Assembly (NCBI RefSeq): GCF_019083965.1
Contig: NZ_JAHRCY010000018.1
Coordinates: 120,561-184,560 of the forward strand
Length of the DNA stretch: 64,000 bases
Source of the DNA: Catellatospora tritici
Lineage (GTDB): Bacteria; Actinomycetota; Actinomycetes; Mycobacteriales; Micromonosporaceae
Direction of reading: 5' to 3'
In this document: positions 19,601-27,013 of the stretch, piece by piece
Layout: the number at the start of each line of letters is the position of its first letter
Position numbering within the stretch: position 1 is the stretch's first letter
Translations under genes and position numbers: made by a program
The notes under the pieces: model-generated
What the model saw: only the letters and a program-made list of their open reading frames with translations
Databases searched by the model: none
Told to the model about the DNA's origin: nothing

Positions 19601-21555
19601 GCGGGCACGAGCAGTTCCTCGATGGCCGCGGCGCTGCGTTGGGACATGGTCTGCAGCAGGTTCAGGTCGGCTTTGCCGCCCAGGCAGGCCATGATCTCCA
19701 CGGCGCGGCGGGTGGGTTCGGGCAGCGCGTTCACCCGGGCGGTCCACAGGTCGGTCACGTCGGCCTGGCGCAGGTGACGGGACAGGGTGGCGCCGTCCCA
19801 GGACCAGCCGTCCTCGCGCAGTTGCAGCACGCCGTCGCGCCGCAGCGAGTTGACCAGTTCGACCGTGTCGTACGGGTTGCCCTGGGTGCGCTGGGCCACG
19901 GGTCCGGCCAGCTCGGCCGCGTCGTGCGGGTCCAGGTGCAGCAGGTCGGCGACGAGTTCGGTGGTGCTGTCGGCGGTCAGGTTCGCCAGCCGCAGCCGCT
20001 GCGGTTCGACCCCTTGGCGCCGCCAGCGGGCGATCATCGCCGCGAGCGGGTGCGTGGCGTCGACCTCGTCCTCTCGGTAGGCGCCGACCAGCAGCAGCCC
20101 GTCGGGTGGCCCTTCGGACACCAGCAGGTCGATGAACCCGAGCGGGGTCCGCGCGGCCCACTGCAGGTCGTCGATGAACAGGACGATCGGGCGTTTCGGT
20201 GAGGCGGTCGCGATCAGCACGTCGACACCGGTGCGCTGGGTGCGGGCCTGGGCGTGTACGGCGTCGCCGACGCCCGGGTCGCCGTCGAGGTGCAGCAGGG
20301 CGCCGAACTCGGGCAGGACCGCGGCGAGCAGCCCCACGTTGTGGCCGACCGTGGTGAGCAGCCTGTCGCGCAGCTCGGCCAGCTCCTCTTCGGGCTCGGC
20401 CAGCAGCAGCCGGCCCAGCGCCCGCAGCGCCTGGCGTACGGCGTCGTAGTCGCGGTCGTGGCGGTGCGGATCGAACTTGCCGGACACGAACCAGCCGCCG
20501 CCCGCCGAGGCGATGGCGCGCAGCTCGTCGATGAGCGACGTCTTGCCGACGCCCGCGGCTCCGGTGACGAGCAGTCCGTGGCTCAGCCCGCTCATCGCGT
20601 CGGCGAACGCCGTGCCCAGCGCCTGGATCTCCGGGTCGCGGCCGATGATGCGCGACTGCGGGAGCAGTCGCAGCGGCACGTCGTTGGCGCCGACCCGCAG
20701 CCCGGCGGGGGCGCCAGGCGGGGCGTCGCGCAGCAGGGCCAGGTCGTGGGCCAGGCCTTCGGCGGTCTGGTACCGGTGGTCCGGTTCCTTCTCCAGCAGG
20801 TGCATGATGATCGCCGACAGCTCGGCGGGGACCCGCGGATCGGCTTCGGCGGGCGGCACCGGGCGGCGGGCGAGGTGTGCGTGGCTGAGCCGCAGCGGGT
20901 CGCCGGTGCCGAACGGCGGGGCGCCGGTGGCCAGCTCGTACATGGTGGCGCCGAGAGCGTAGAGGTCGGCCCGCTGGTCGACGGGGCGTCCGGTGCGCCC
21001 GGTCTGCTCCGGGGCCAGGTACGGCAGCGTGCCGACGATCTCGTTGTGGTGGGTGAACTCGGGCCTGATCTCGGCGAACGCGGTGGCGAGCTCGAAGTCG
21101 ACCAGGCACACGCCGCCGCCGGGCGGCAGCACGACGTTGGACGGGCAGATGTCGCGGTGCACGACGTGCCGTCGGTGGATCTCGGCCAGGGTGCGGGCCA
21201 GGTCCAGGCTGACGGTGACGGTCTCGGCCCACGGCAGCGGCTTGCCGCGCTGGTCCAGGGTGGTGCCGCCGGGGTCGACGAGCACCAGGGTGCCCGGCTC
21301 GGCGAGGGCGTCGGCGAGCTGGGCGACGCCGGTGACGCCGCGCAGGCGGTGCAGGATCGCCAGCTCGTGGTCGGTCCGTTTCACGGCGTCGGGGCCGAGG
21401 GCCTCCTTGACGATCACGGATCCACCGCCGGGCAGCGACCGCCGCTTGACCAGGGTGCGGTCGCTGCGGTGCAGCTGTTCGGATCGTGCGGCGCCGAGCG
21501 GCGGACTGTCACGTCGCTGGTCGTCGTTCGCCGCCGAATCCGTCAAAACACCCAA
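16669..21555 (-). CDS. Ser/Thr kinase-like / STAND ATPase / GAF / GGDEF fusion protein
   Basis: A 1628-residue multidomain signalling protein. Residues about 30-278 form a Hanks-type kinase domain: VIVK (K50), HRDICPSN (133-140), DFE (153-155, where DFG is usual), APEQTGR (181-187). An AAA/STAND ATPase follows with Walker A GAAGVGKTS (332-340) and Walker B VLFIDDLQWA. The middle (about 600-1270) is helical, TPR-like. A GAF domain (about 1298-1440) and a short coiled coil precede a GGDEF domain with DALTGLANRR, GGEEF (1543-1547) and the I-site RQID (1534-1537), so it should make cyclic di-GMP under product feedback. The layout resembles cyanobacterial HstK proteins but with a cyclase in place of the histidine kinase. 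The start is TTG at 21555, with a second in-frame TTG slightly downstream; neither is well supported. Confidence 0.9.
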   Translation of the reverse strand: MGVLTDSAANDDQRRDSPPLGAARSEQLHRSDRTLVKRRSLPGGGSVIVKEALGPDAVKRTDHELAILHRLRGVTGVAQLADALAEPGTLVLVDPGGTTLDQRGKPLPWAETVTVSLDLARTLAEIHRRHVVHRDICPSNVVLPPGGGVCLVDFELATAFAEIRPEFTHHNEIVGTLPYLAPEQTGRTGRPVDQRADLYALGATMYELATGAPPFGTGDPLRLSHAHLARRPVPPAEADPRVPAELSAIIMHLLEKEPDHRYQTAEGLAHDLALLRDAPPGAPAGLRVGANDVPLRLLPQSRIIGRDPEIQALGTAFADAMSGLSHGLLVTGAAGVGKTSLIDELRAIASAGGGWFVSGKFDPHRHDRDYDAVRQALRALGRLLLAEPEEELAELRDRLLTTVGHNVGLLAAVLPEFGALLHLDGDPGVGDAVHAQARTQRTGVDVLIATASPKRPIVLFIDDLQWAARTPLGFIDLLVSEGPPDGLLLVGAYREDEVDATHPLAAMIARWRRQGVEPQRLRLANLTADSTTELVADLLHLDPHDAAELAGPVAQRTQGNPYDTVELVNSLRRDGVLQLREDGWSWDGATLSRHLRQADVTDLWTARVNALPEPTRRAVEIMACLGGKADLNLLQTMSQRSAAAIEELLVPALDDGLLVLEPGDPADVLRFRHDRVRQAILDSLPGPRLTQLRLELARRLSAQPSLADLAAQQYLHVAGRITDQTERRRAAALFARAAERSRLLSNHAAAERFLAAAIPLTDPANTAELLGLHTARHAALYGLGRLDEADQVYRIIEGLCTDPADCADATLVRVLSLTNQGRAAEAVALGLHMLDELGIHAPPRERMDAEIEADLDRLGDWLDRGDVAADLAHPELTDPRLLAAASLINKMMAPAFFSDQTILCWLTMQALRCWAKYGPVATLAGPVAHTMFVTVGRRGDYRTGHRAMLRFLAAAEARGYEPDTSQARFLYALSTGHWYEPLEDAVRQAQLAREGLLHGGDLQKACHTYYVTVYGLLDYAPTLDSYLTEVDAGLAFATRTGNDQSTDVYLPYRRLAAVLRGEHVEAYADEQTVLDSLAGNVVAVSNMHLTRALAAVLFDDPAALHHHATAAAALIHTNPATYPVALTQLLRALDLASRARAAEPAERDELLSELDECAAWLAQRAADAPGNFEHLLLLVRAEDAAAHGDFPAAARAFDAAQREAATRERPWHRALILERAARFYLANDMPIAGQNLLDRARHAYLAWGAAAKVDQLDRARPPTADGTTPATAAAEPQRPILTSTIDLLGILAASQALSSQTTFDGVRARVVEVLSDMTGATAVHLLRRDGDGEHWALPAREPGDRPAAPASVIRYVERTREPLVVGDAAHDDRFARDPYFAGLDTCSLLAVPIVNRGTWQALLLLENHLIREAFSADRLDTVQLIAGQLAVSLDNASVLASLERKVAQRTEELTAANARLELLSSTDALTGLANRRRWEQRLAGEWERASRTGAPLALAMVDIDHFKPYNDHYGHPAGDDCLQRVAGALTRNLRQIDLVARYGGEEFAVLMPGIGVERARQVGERLRGAVAALDEPHAVTSDGIVTVSVGVASMTPGPGRDAEGLVRLADVELYRAKRSGRNQVSAAA

Positions 21556-21628
21556 TTCTCCGTGGTACGCGCATGCGAAATGTCGCTGTCACCAAGAATA
21601 GACTGTTTGTCGCTATCGAACCCCGACG

Positions 21629-22420
21629 TCACCCGGCGCGCAGGGACAGACCGGCGCGGTCCGGGCCGGTGAGGTCGAGCCGGTCGGCGGTGATCTTCCA
21701 GGTCACCTCGCCGCGCAGCGTGGCCAGCACCGCCCGCTCCAGCCGGTTCACCTCGTCGGCGCAGGCCATCTTCGTCGTGCGCAGCGCTCCGAACACGATC
21801 CGGTCGCCGCGCACCTCGGCCGTCCCGCCGAGCTGGTTGCAGCCCGTCGATCCGGTCACCTTGCCGTCGGCGAACTCCAGGTACGCCTCCGCGCCGCCGG
21901 GAACCGAGCCCGCCGCGTCGCCCGTCACCACCGTGTCCACCGTCCACCGGGTGCCGGTCAGCGGCCGGTCCGGTGTCGCGGTCTCCTGGTCCTGCATGGT
22001 GATCTCCGTCTTGCCGTCGCTGAGCTTGAGCACGTCACCGTTCAGGGTCCAGGACGGCCCCGCGCCGAGGAACGCGCCAAGCCAATTGTCCTGCTCGTGT
22101 CGGGGCTGGTCACAGCCCATGTCGGTGGTGGCCGGCTCGCCGACCGTCAGCCTGCCGTCGTCGAACGAGGCCTTGCCGCCCAGGTGGTTGCAGCCGGCGT
22201 TCAGGCTGACCGTGCCGTCCGGCTGCACCATCAGCCTGATCCGGGTTCCGCCGACCAGCGGGCGCGGGGTGCCGTTCTCGGTCACCGCCGTGGACAGGAA
22301 CGTGCGGTCGGCCAGCGCCGCCCCCGCGCCGGGACCCGGCGAGCCGACGTCGCCCGGCTGGGCACAAGCCCCGGCCAGCAGCGCGGTGAGCAGGATCGCG
22401 GCCGTACGCACACTAGACAT
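21629..22420 (-). CDS. lipoprotein with two META (HslJ-like) domains
   Basis: The 263-residue protein starts at an ATG preceded by AAGGTGG (22420) and has a lipoprotein signal: SSVRTAAILLTALLAGAC, with the lipobox cysteine near residue 19. Two META domains are visible. The first is about residues 38-140 (VSLNAGCNHLGGKASFDDGRLTVG... MGCDQ). The second is about 150-260 (LTGTRWTVDTVV... LEFADGKVTGSTGCNQLGGTAEV... TKMACADE). META/HslJ domains occur in heat-inducible or envelope stress lipoproteins. It lies 73 bases upstream of the kinase-GGDEF gene in the same direction and could share its promoter. The role is unknown. Confidence 0.82.
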   Translation of the reverse strand: MSSVRTAAILLTALLAGACAQPGDVGSPGPGAGAALADRTFLSTAVTENGTPRPLVGGTRIRLMVQPDGTVSLNAGCNHLGGKASFDDGRLTVGEPATTDMGCDQPRHEQDNWLGAFLGAGPSWTLNGDVLKLSDGKTEITMQDQETATPDRPLTGTRWTVDTVVTGDAAGSVPGGAEAYLEFADGKVTGSTGCNQLGGTAEVRGDRIVFGALRTTKMACADEVNRLERAVLATLRGEVTWKITADRLDLTGPDRAGLSLRAG

Positions 22421-22527
22421 GCCACCTTCGACCGCCCGAGCGCGCTTCCGGTTCCCGACCCGCCCCGCCACCGGCCGCCCCGGCCCGCCACCGGCCGCCC
22501 CCAGCCGAGCTGTCGGACCTCGGCAGG

Positions 22528-22917
22528 TCAGCGCCGTGCAGAAGAGACCGGGGCCGGTCCTGGCGGGGGCGCGTCGGCGGGGTGGCGCAGGGCGCCGCGC
22601 AGCAGCAGCCGGATCCCCAGAATCGCCGCCGCGGCGGCCATCGCCTGCCAGGAAGCCGGAAGCGAGAGCCGCAACAACCCGGCCGCCAGCCAGAAGTCCA
22701 GCGCCACCGCCAGCGCCAGCCGCGCCGGACCGCGCGTGGCCAGCACCAGGCCGCCCGCGACCAGCCCCGCCGCGACACAGGCCAACGAAGCCAGGTCGAT
22801 CAAGTGGGCGATCGCGCCGGTTGCCTCGGCGGCGCCGATCCCCGCGGCGGGAGGGTCGATCGCCGTCGCGCCACCGATCGCCGCGACGATGGCGCAGCCG
22901 CCCCCGACGGCGATCAC
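22528..22917 (-). CDS. membrane protein coupled to DUF1622 gene
   Basis: A 129-residue, very Ala/Leu-rich protein with about three hydrophobic segments: LIDLASLACVAAGLVAGGLVLA, LALAVALDFWLAAGLLRL and WQAMAAAAAILGIRLLLRGAL. The GTG at 22917 overlaps the TGA of the DUF1622 gene (GTGA). That overlap, together with a DFWLAAGLLRL stretch similar to the DUF1622 partner, suggests a second, diverged DUF1622-like subunit. The C-terminal tail is Pro-rich. Function unknown. Confidence 0.65.
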   Translation of the reverse strand: MIAVGGGCAIVAAIGGATAIDPPAAGIGAAEATGAIAHLIDLASLACVAAGLVAGGLVLATRGPARLALAVALDFWLAAGLLRLSLPASWQAMAAAAAILGIRLLLRGALRHPADAPPPGPAPVSSARR

Positions 22918-23333
22918 GCCGTCCCCCGACTGCCCGGGGGGCCCAGGTCGGCGGACGGATTCAGCCGGGGGCTGCCCGCCGCCGCGATCTCGGCGCGCTC
23001 CTCCTTGATCTCGCGGTTGAGGAAGAAGTTCAGCGCCGTCCGGATCGCCGCGATCGCGGCCAGTTCGCCGATCTCGCGCAGCGTCGGTGCGATCGCGGTG
23101 CGCAGGATGTCCCCAGCCAGTTGAAACTCCAGCCCGAGCGCCAGGAAGCGACCCAGGCCCAGCCGGATCGGCACGAAACTCTCGGTACGGCGTATCCGGA
23201 TGGCGGCGTTGACGAACTGCGCGAACGCCACCGTGGCGCCCACGAAAATGACCAGGGCGCCCGCGAACTCGACCAGCTTGACCAGCAGGTCGACCACCCC
23301 GGCCAGCGTCAGCTCATCCAGCACGTCACCCAT
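22914..23333 (-). CDS. DUF1622 family membrane protein
   Basis: This 139-residue protein matches DUF1622: a first hydrophobic helix VVDLLVKLVEFAGALVIFVGATVAFAQFV and the conserved RLGLGRFLALGLEFQLAGDILRTAIAPTLREIGELAAIAAIRTALNFFLNREIK block. The family is a small integral membrane protein of unknown function. It opens a two-gene unit with the overlapping membrane protein gene downstream. The start ATG at 23333 lies 134 bases from the divergent Imm51-like gene. Confidence 0.85.
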   Translation of the reverse strand: MGDVLDELTLAGVVDLLVKLVEFAGALVIFVGATVAFAQFVNAAIRIRRTESFVPIRLGLGRFLALGLEFQLAGDILRTAIAPTLREIGELAAIAAIRTALNFFLNREIKEERAEIAAAGSPRLNPSADLGPPGSRGTA

Positions 23334-23467
23334 GCGCCCCGTCCCTGTTCCTGCCCGGTCCGTCGCCGTCCCGCCGAGCTATGCCTATCAGCTCCAACGG
23401 CCCACGCGTCGCGGATCGCGGGTACTCGCCCAGGCCGGTGGGGACCGGTTGTGGGACGCTACGCCGC

Positions 23468-23806
23468 ATGACTCCGTTGAAGCTCATCGAAACGGACTCC
23501 GGCAAGTACTCGCTGCTGCTCATCGCGGGCGAGACCGGGGTCGACGAGGTGATCTACGAGCTCGGTCACGAGCCGAACGGCTACTTCTGGGCGGGCATCG
23601 CCGAGCTGCTCGTCGAGCACGAGGCCCCCGACCTCGGCGAACGCTTCTCCTACGACCCGGAGGCCGGAATGTTCTGCGCCCGCGGCACCGACCGCGCCGC
23701 GCTGGCGGAGCTCGGTGAGCTGATGAGCGGCGCGGCCACCGACGCCGACCGGCTGCGGGCGCTGGTGGCCCTGGCCGCGGCGACCGGATTCGAGTTCGAC
23801 GACTGA
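23468..23806 (+). CDS. Imm51-like immunity-family protein
   Basis: A 112-residue acidic, soluble protein beginning MTPLKLIETDSGKYSLLLIAG, with YELGHEPNGYFWAGIAELLVE and RFSYDPEAGMFCARGTDRAALAELGELM. These features agree with the Imm51 immunity family as I recall it. The ATG at 23468 was chosen over an upstream in-frame ATG because it gives the family-like start. Immunity proteins of this type neutralise polymorphic toxin nucleases, but no toxin, polymorphic toxin repeat or secretion gene is adjacent, so it is an orphan or has another job. Family assignment is moderate. Confidence 0.65.
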   Translation: MTPLKLIETDSGKYSLLLIAGETGVDEVIYELGHEPNGYFWAGIAELLVEHEAPDLGERFSYDPEAGMFCARGTDRAALAELGELMSGAATDADRLRALVALAAATGFEFDD

Positions 23807-23896
23807 GATCGGCTGAGATCTTGACGACCCGGGCGGATGCGGCACGATTACCGCGAACGAGCCGGGAAAGGGACAAGCCGCCGGTAGGCTCGGACC

Positions 23897-25387
23897 ATGT
23901 ACAGCGGCGCGGGTGACGACTACCGACCCGATCCGCGCCGGTGGCACGCGCTGAGCGTGTGCCTCATCGGCGGCTTCATGGCCCTGCTCGACGTCAGCAT
24001 CGTCAACGTGGCGCTGCCGTCGATCCGGATGGGTCTGGACGCCGGCGCCAGCGACCTGCAGTGGATCCTGTCCGGGTACGCGCTGGCGTTCGGCCTGCTG
24101 CTGGTGCCCGCGGGCCGCTTCGGTGACATGCACGGACGGCGCAACGCGTTCGTCGCCGCGGTGGCCCTGTTCACGCTGTCCAGCGCCGCGGCCGGGCTGG
24201 CCCGTACCGCGCTGTGGCTGGTGCTGGCCCGGCTCATCCAGGGCGCCGCGGGCGGGATCATGAACCCCCAGATCAGCGGCCTGATCCAGCAACTGTTCCG
24301 GGGCGCCGAACGCGGCCGGGCCTTCGGCATGCTCGGCGCCATCGTCGGCATCTCCACCGCCATCGGCCCGCTGCTGGGCGGCCTGCTCATCCAGGCCGCC
24401 GGGGTCGCCGAAGGCTGGCGCTGGGTGTTCTACGTCAACATCCCGGTGGGCGTGCTGGCGATCATCATGGCGTACCGCTTCATCCCGGGGTTCTGCGACA
24501 GCCGAAGACGCCGGGAGAGTTTCGACCCCGTCGGGGTGCTGCTGCTGGCGCTGGGCGTGGTGCTGGTGCTGCTGCCGCTGATCCAGGGGCAGTCCTGGCC
24601 GGGGCGCGGCAAGTGGCTGCTGCTCGCGGCCGGGCTGGTGGTGCTGGCCGGGTTCGTCGCCTGGGAGCGCCGGTACGCCCGCGCCGCCGCGGGCACCCCG
24701 ATGGTGGACCTGAGCCTGTTCCGGCGCCGGTCGTACGCCCTGGGCACCCTGCTCGGCCTGGTCTACTTCGCCGGGTTCACCGCGATCTTCTTCATCTTCA
24801 CGCTCTACCTGCAGCAGGGCCTCGGCTACACGGCGCTGCAGGCGGGCCTGGCCACGCTGCCGTTCGCGCTCGGGTCGGCGGTCTCGGCCGGAGCGGGCGG
24901 GCGGGTCGTGACCCGCGTCGGGCGTACCCTCATCGCGGTCGGGCTGGGGCTGGTCGCGCTCGGGCTGGCCGGGGTCGAACTCGCGGTCGAGCTTGTGCCC
25001 GGCCGCGCCGACGGCTGGGCCACCGCGTTGCCGCTGCTCATCGCCGGGGTCGGCAGCGGCCTGGTGATCGCCCCGAACCAGACGCTGACCCTGGCGGAGG
25101 TACCCGTCGCCGGGGCGGGCAGCGCCAGCGGCGTGCTGCAGACCGGGCAGCGCATCGGGGCCGCGGTCGGCATCGCCGCGATCGGCGCGATCTTCTTCGC
25201 CGGGCTCGCGTCCTCGCAGGGCGACTTCGCCACCGCGTTCCGCCACGGTCTGCTGCTCACGATCGCGTTCGTACTGGCAGCACTGGTGGTCGCCCTGATC
25301 GACGTGCACGCGGGCCGCCGCGCCGCCGGCGACTCCCACGAACCGATCGCAGCCGCCCAAGCCGCCGACCCCCGGTCCGCCCGCTGA
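23897..25387 (+). CDS. MFS drug exporter, DHA2 (EmrB/QacA) family
   Basis: The 496-residue protein has about 14 transmembrane helices and the DHA2 signatures: FMALLDVSIVNVALPSI in helix 1, GRFGDMHGRRNAF in the loop between helices 2 and 3 and ARLIQGAAGGIMNPQISGLI. The motif-C-like stretch AIVGISTAIGPLLGGLLI and WRWVFYVNIPVG in the helix 6 region are also present. Such transporters export antibiotics, dyes or metabolites with proton antiport. The ATG at 23897 follows a short intergenic region; downstream lie four 17-bp tandem repeats rather than a partner gene. No regulator is adjacent except the LacI gene 340 bases downstream, which more likely serves the sugar locus. Confidence 0.9.
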   Translation: MYSGAGDDYRPDPRRWHALSVCLIGGFMALLDVSIVNVALPSIRMGLDAGASDLQWILSGYALAFGLLLVPAGRFGDMHGRRNAFVAAVALFTLSSAAAGLARTALWLVLARLIQGAAGGIMNPQISGLIQQLFRGAERGRAFGMLGAIVGISTAIGPLLGGLLIQAAGVAEGWRWVFYVNIPVGVLAIIMAYRFIPGFCDSRRRRESFDPVGVLLLALGVVLVLLPLIQGQSWPGRGKWLLLAAGLVVLAGFVAWERRYARAAAGTPMVDLSLFRRRSYALGTLLGLVYFAGFTAIFFIFTLYLQQGLGYTALQAGLATLPFALGSAVSAGAGGRVVTRVGRTLIAVGLGLVALGLAGVELAVELVPGRADGWATALPLLIAGVGSGLVIAPNQTLTLAEVPVAGAGSASGVLQTGQRIGAAVGIAAIGAIFFAGLASSQGDFATAFRHGLLLTIAFVLAALVVALIDVHAGRRAAGDSHEPIAAAQAADPRSAR

Positions 25388-25392
25388 CCGCA

Positions 25393-25460
25393 ATACCTGA
25401 CCTCGTGGGATACCTGACCTCGTGGGATACCTGACCTCGTGGGATACCTGACCTCGTGGG
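25393..25460. repeat. four perfect tandem copies of a 17-bp unit
   Basis: The unit ATACCTGACCTCGTGGG is repeated four times without mismatch (25393-25409, 25410-25426, 25427-25443, 25444-25460). It begins 5 bases after the MFS exporter stop. Each copy contains CCTGACCTC, which has no strong dyad. It may be a slipped-strand expansion or a cluster of protein sites. No spacers separate the units, so it is not a CRISPR array. Confidence 0.95.
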
Positions 25461-25724
25461 CGATCGGCACTCGCGGGCGGAAGACGGGCCGGGCCGTGTC
25501 CGTGCGGTGAGGTGACCCGAAGCCGGGATCCTCCGGACCGTTTTGGTGGATGATCGCGGTCTCCGGTCGTTCCGTGGGCTCAGGACGCATATTCCGTCCT
25601 CAGACAGCGATCTTGGACGGTTGCGCGGGACGCGGGCGAAGAGCGGGTTCTGGCGGGATCGATAGTTGCAAGAGGTTGCGTTCGGGTATCGAGTTTTTGC
25701 ATTAGATCCCGTAAGCTGTCGGGT
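25461..25724. other. intergenic region upstream of the LacI-family gene
   Basis: No coding region is convincing here. A short inverted repeat, CTCAGGACG and CGTCCTCAG, sits around 25580-25605. Closer to the gene are TTGCAAGAGGTTGCG (about 25666-25680) and GTTTTTGCATTAG (about 25693-25705), AT-richer than the surroundings and possibly promoter or LacI-binding sequence. Confidence 0.5.
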
Positions 25725-26729
25725 GTGACGAGCAGACTGGCGGCGGTGGCCAAGTTCACCGGGGTGTCCGAGGCGACGGTCAGCCGCGTGCTGCACAACA
25801 AGCCCGGGATCGCCCCCGCGACCCGCGATGCCGTGCTCACGGCCCTGGACGTGTTCGGCTTTCCCCGCCCCGAGCGCATCCGCGCCGAGCGCGGCCGCCT
25901 CGTCGGCCTGGTGCTCCCCGACCTGCAGAACCCCATCTTCCCGGCCTTCGCCGAGGTCATCGCACAGGCCCTGATCAAGCGGGGGCTGGTGCCCGCGTTG
26001 TGCACGCGCACCGCAGACGGGGTGTCGGAGTCGCACTACATCGAGATGCTGCTGTCGCACCAGGTCGGCGGGATCGTCTTCGTGGGCGGCAGCTATGCCG
26101 ACGCGGGGCCGGAGCAGTGCCGCAAGCTGGAGGAACGCCGACTCCCGATCGTGCTGATCAACGCCGCGGACGAGAACCTGGGCGTGCCGCGCGTGTGCGT
26201 CGACGACGAGCTGGCGGTGGAGCAGGCGCTGACGCACCTGACCGCGCTCGGTCACGAGCGGATCGGGCTGGTGCTGGGCCCGCCCGGACACATCCCGTCG
26301 GCCCGCAAACTCGCCGCGTACGTGCGGTTCTTCGAGCGGCGGGGGCAGTCGCGGCAGTGGCGGCGCTGGGTGGAGCACACGATCTTCTCGACGGAGGGCG
26401 GGCGTGGCGCGGCCGCGCGGTTGCTGGCCGAGGGCGTGACCGGGGTGGTCTGCGCCAGTGACGCGCTGGCGCTGGGGGCCATCCGCGCCGTACGCAAGCA
26501 GGGGCTTTCGGTGCCGCAGGACGTGTCGGTGATCGGATTCGACGACTCGACCTTCATGGGCGTGACCGACCCGCCGCTGACCACGGTGCGTCAGCCGATC
26601 GAGCCGATGGCGAGCGCCGCGGTGGCCGCATTGATGGCACAGATCGAAGGTGGTGTGGTCGACCGGGGCGAGATCCTGTTCGACCCGGAGCTGATTGTGC
26701 GCAGCTCAACCGGCCCGTGCCAGTCATGA
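25725..26729 (+). CDS. LacI-family transcriptional regulator
   Basis: The 334-residue regulator has an N-terminal LacI helix-turn-helix (RLAAVAKFTGVSEATVSRVLHNKPGIAPATRDAVLTAL, residues about 3-40). A periplasmic-binding-protein-like effector domain follows, with GLVLPDLQNPIFPAFAEVIAQAL, HQVGGIVFVGG, CVDDELAVEQALTHLTALGHERIGLVLGP and DVSVIGFDDSTFMGVTDPPLTTVRQP. It is a GTG start. It stands first in the alpha-glucan locus, upstream of the binding-protein gene, so it is the likely sugar-responsive repressor of the transport and glycosidase genes. The inducer is unknown. Confidence 0.92.
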   Translation: MTSRLAAVAKFTGVSEATVSRVLHNKPGIAPATRDAVLTALDVFGFPRPERIRAERGRLVGLVLPDLQNPIFPAFAEVIAQALIKRGLVPALCTRTADGVSESHYIEMLLSHQVGGIVFVGGSYADAGPEQCRKLEERRLPIVLINAADENLGVPRVCVDDELAVEQALTHLTALGHERIGLVLGPPGHIPSARKLAAYVRFFERRGQSRQWRRWVEHTIFSTEGGRGAAARLLAEGVTGVVCASDALALGAIRAVRKQGLSVPQDVSVIGFDDSTFMGVTDPPLTTVRQPIEPMASAAVAALMAQIEGGVVDRGEILFDPELIVRSSTGPCQS

Positions 26730-26790
26730 TCAGTCCGAAGTCGACAACGCCCTGCTCAGCGCGTTAATGCATCGACAAGTTTCGTGTTTG

Positions 26791-26839
26791 CGAGGTTGTG
26801 CAACTCGAAGACGATCTTCTGGTCAATTTTTTGCAACAA
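26791..26839. promoter_or_regulatory. possible LacI-regulator binding region upstream of the sugar transporter
   Basis: Within the 284-base gap before the binding-protein gene are GTTGTGCAAC (about 26795-26804) and TTTTTTGCAACAA (26827-26839). Similar TTTTTGCA and AGTTGCAA words occur upstream of the LacI gene itself. Shared TTGCAA-like motifs at both promoters are what a LacI regulator of its own gene and the transporter would give, but the dyads are imperfect. Confidence 0.3.
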
Positions 26840-27013
26840 CCCATGGACTTCTTGGGCTCGCGCGGTCTAACCTTCTGCTCACGCCGAAACGCTCGGAAAC
26901 CTCGGAGCAACGCGGCGGCAATGCGCAAGCAACAACCGGAGGTGTCGCGTCTCCGGTCGACCCGGGCTGCCCCCAGCTCGGTAACTGTGCATCCCAAGAA
27001 GGGAATTTTGACG

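Noticed and set aside
16825..20202. 1125-codon open frame on the plus strand opposite the kinase-GGDEF gene
   Set aside because: No recognisable domain and shadow-type composition; the opposite strand has kinase, ATPase, GAF and GGDEF motifs.
25393..25460. Tandem repeats considered as a CRISPR array
   Set aside because: The 17-bp units are contiguous with no spacers, and no cas genes are present.
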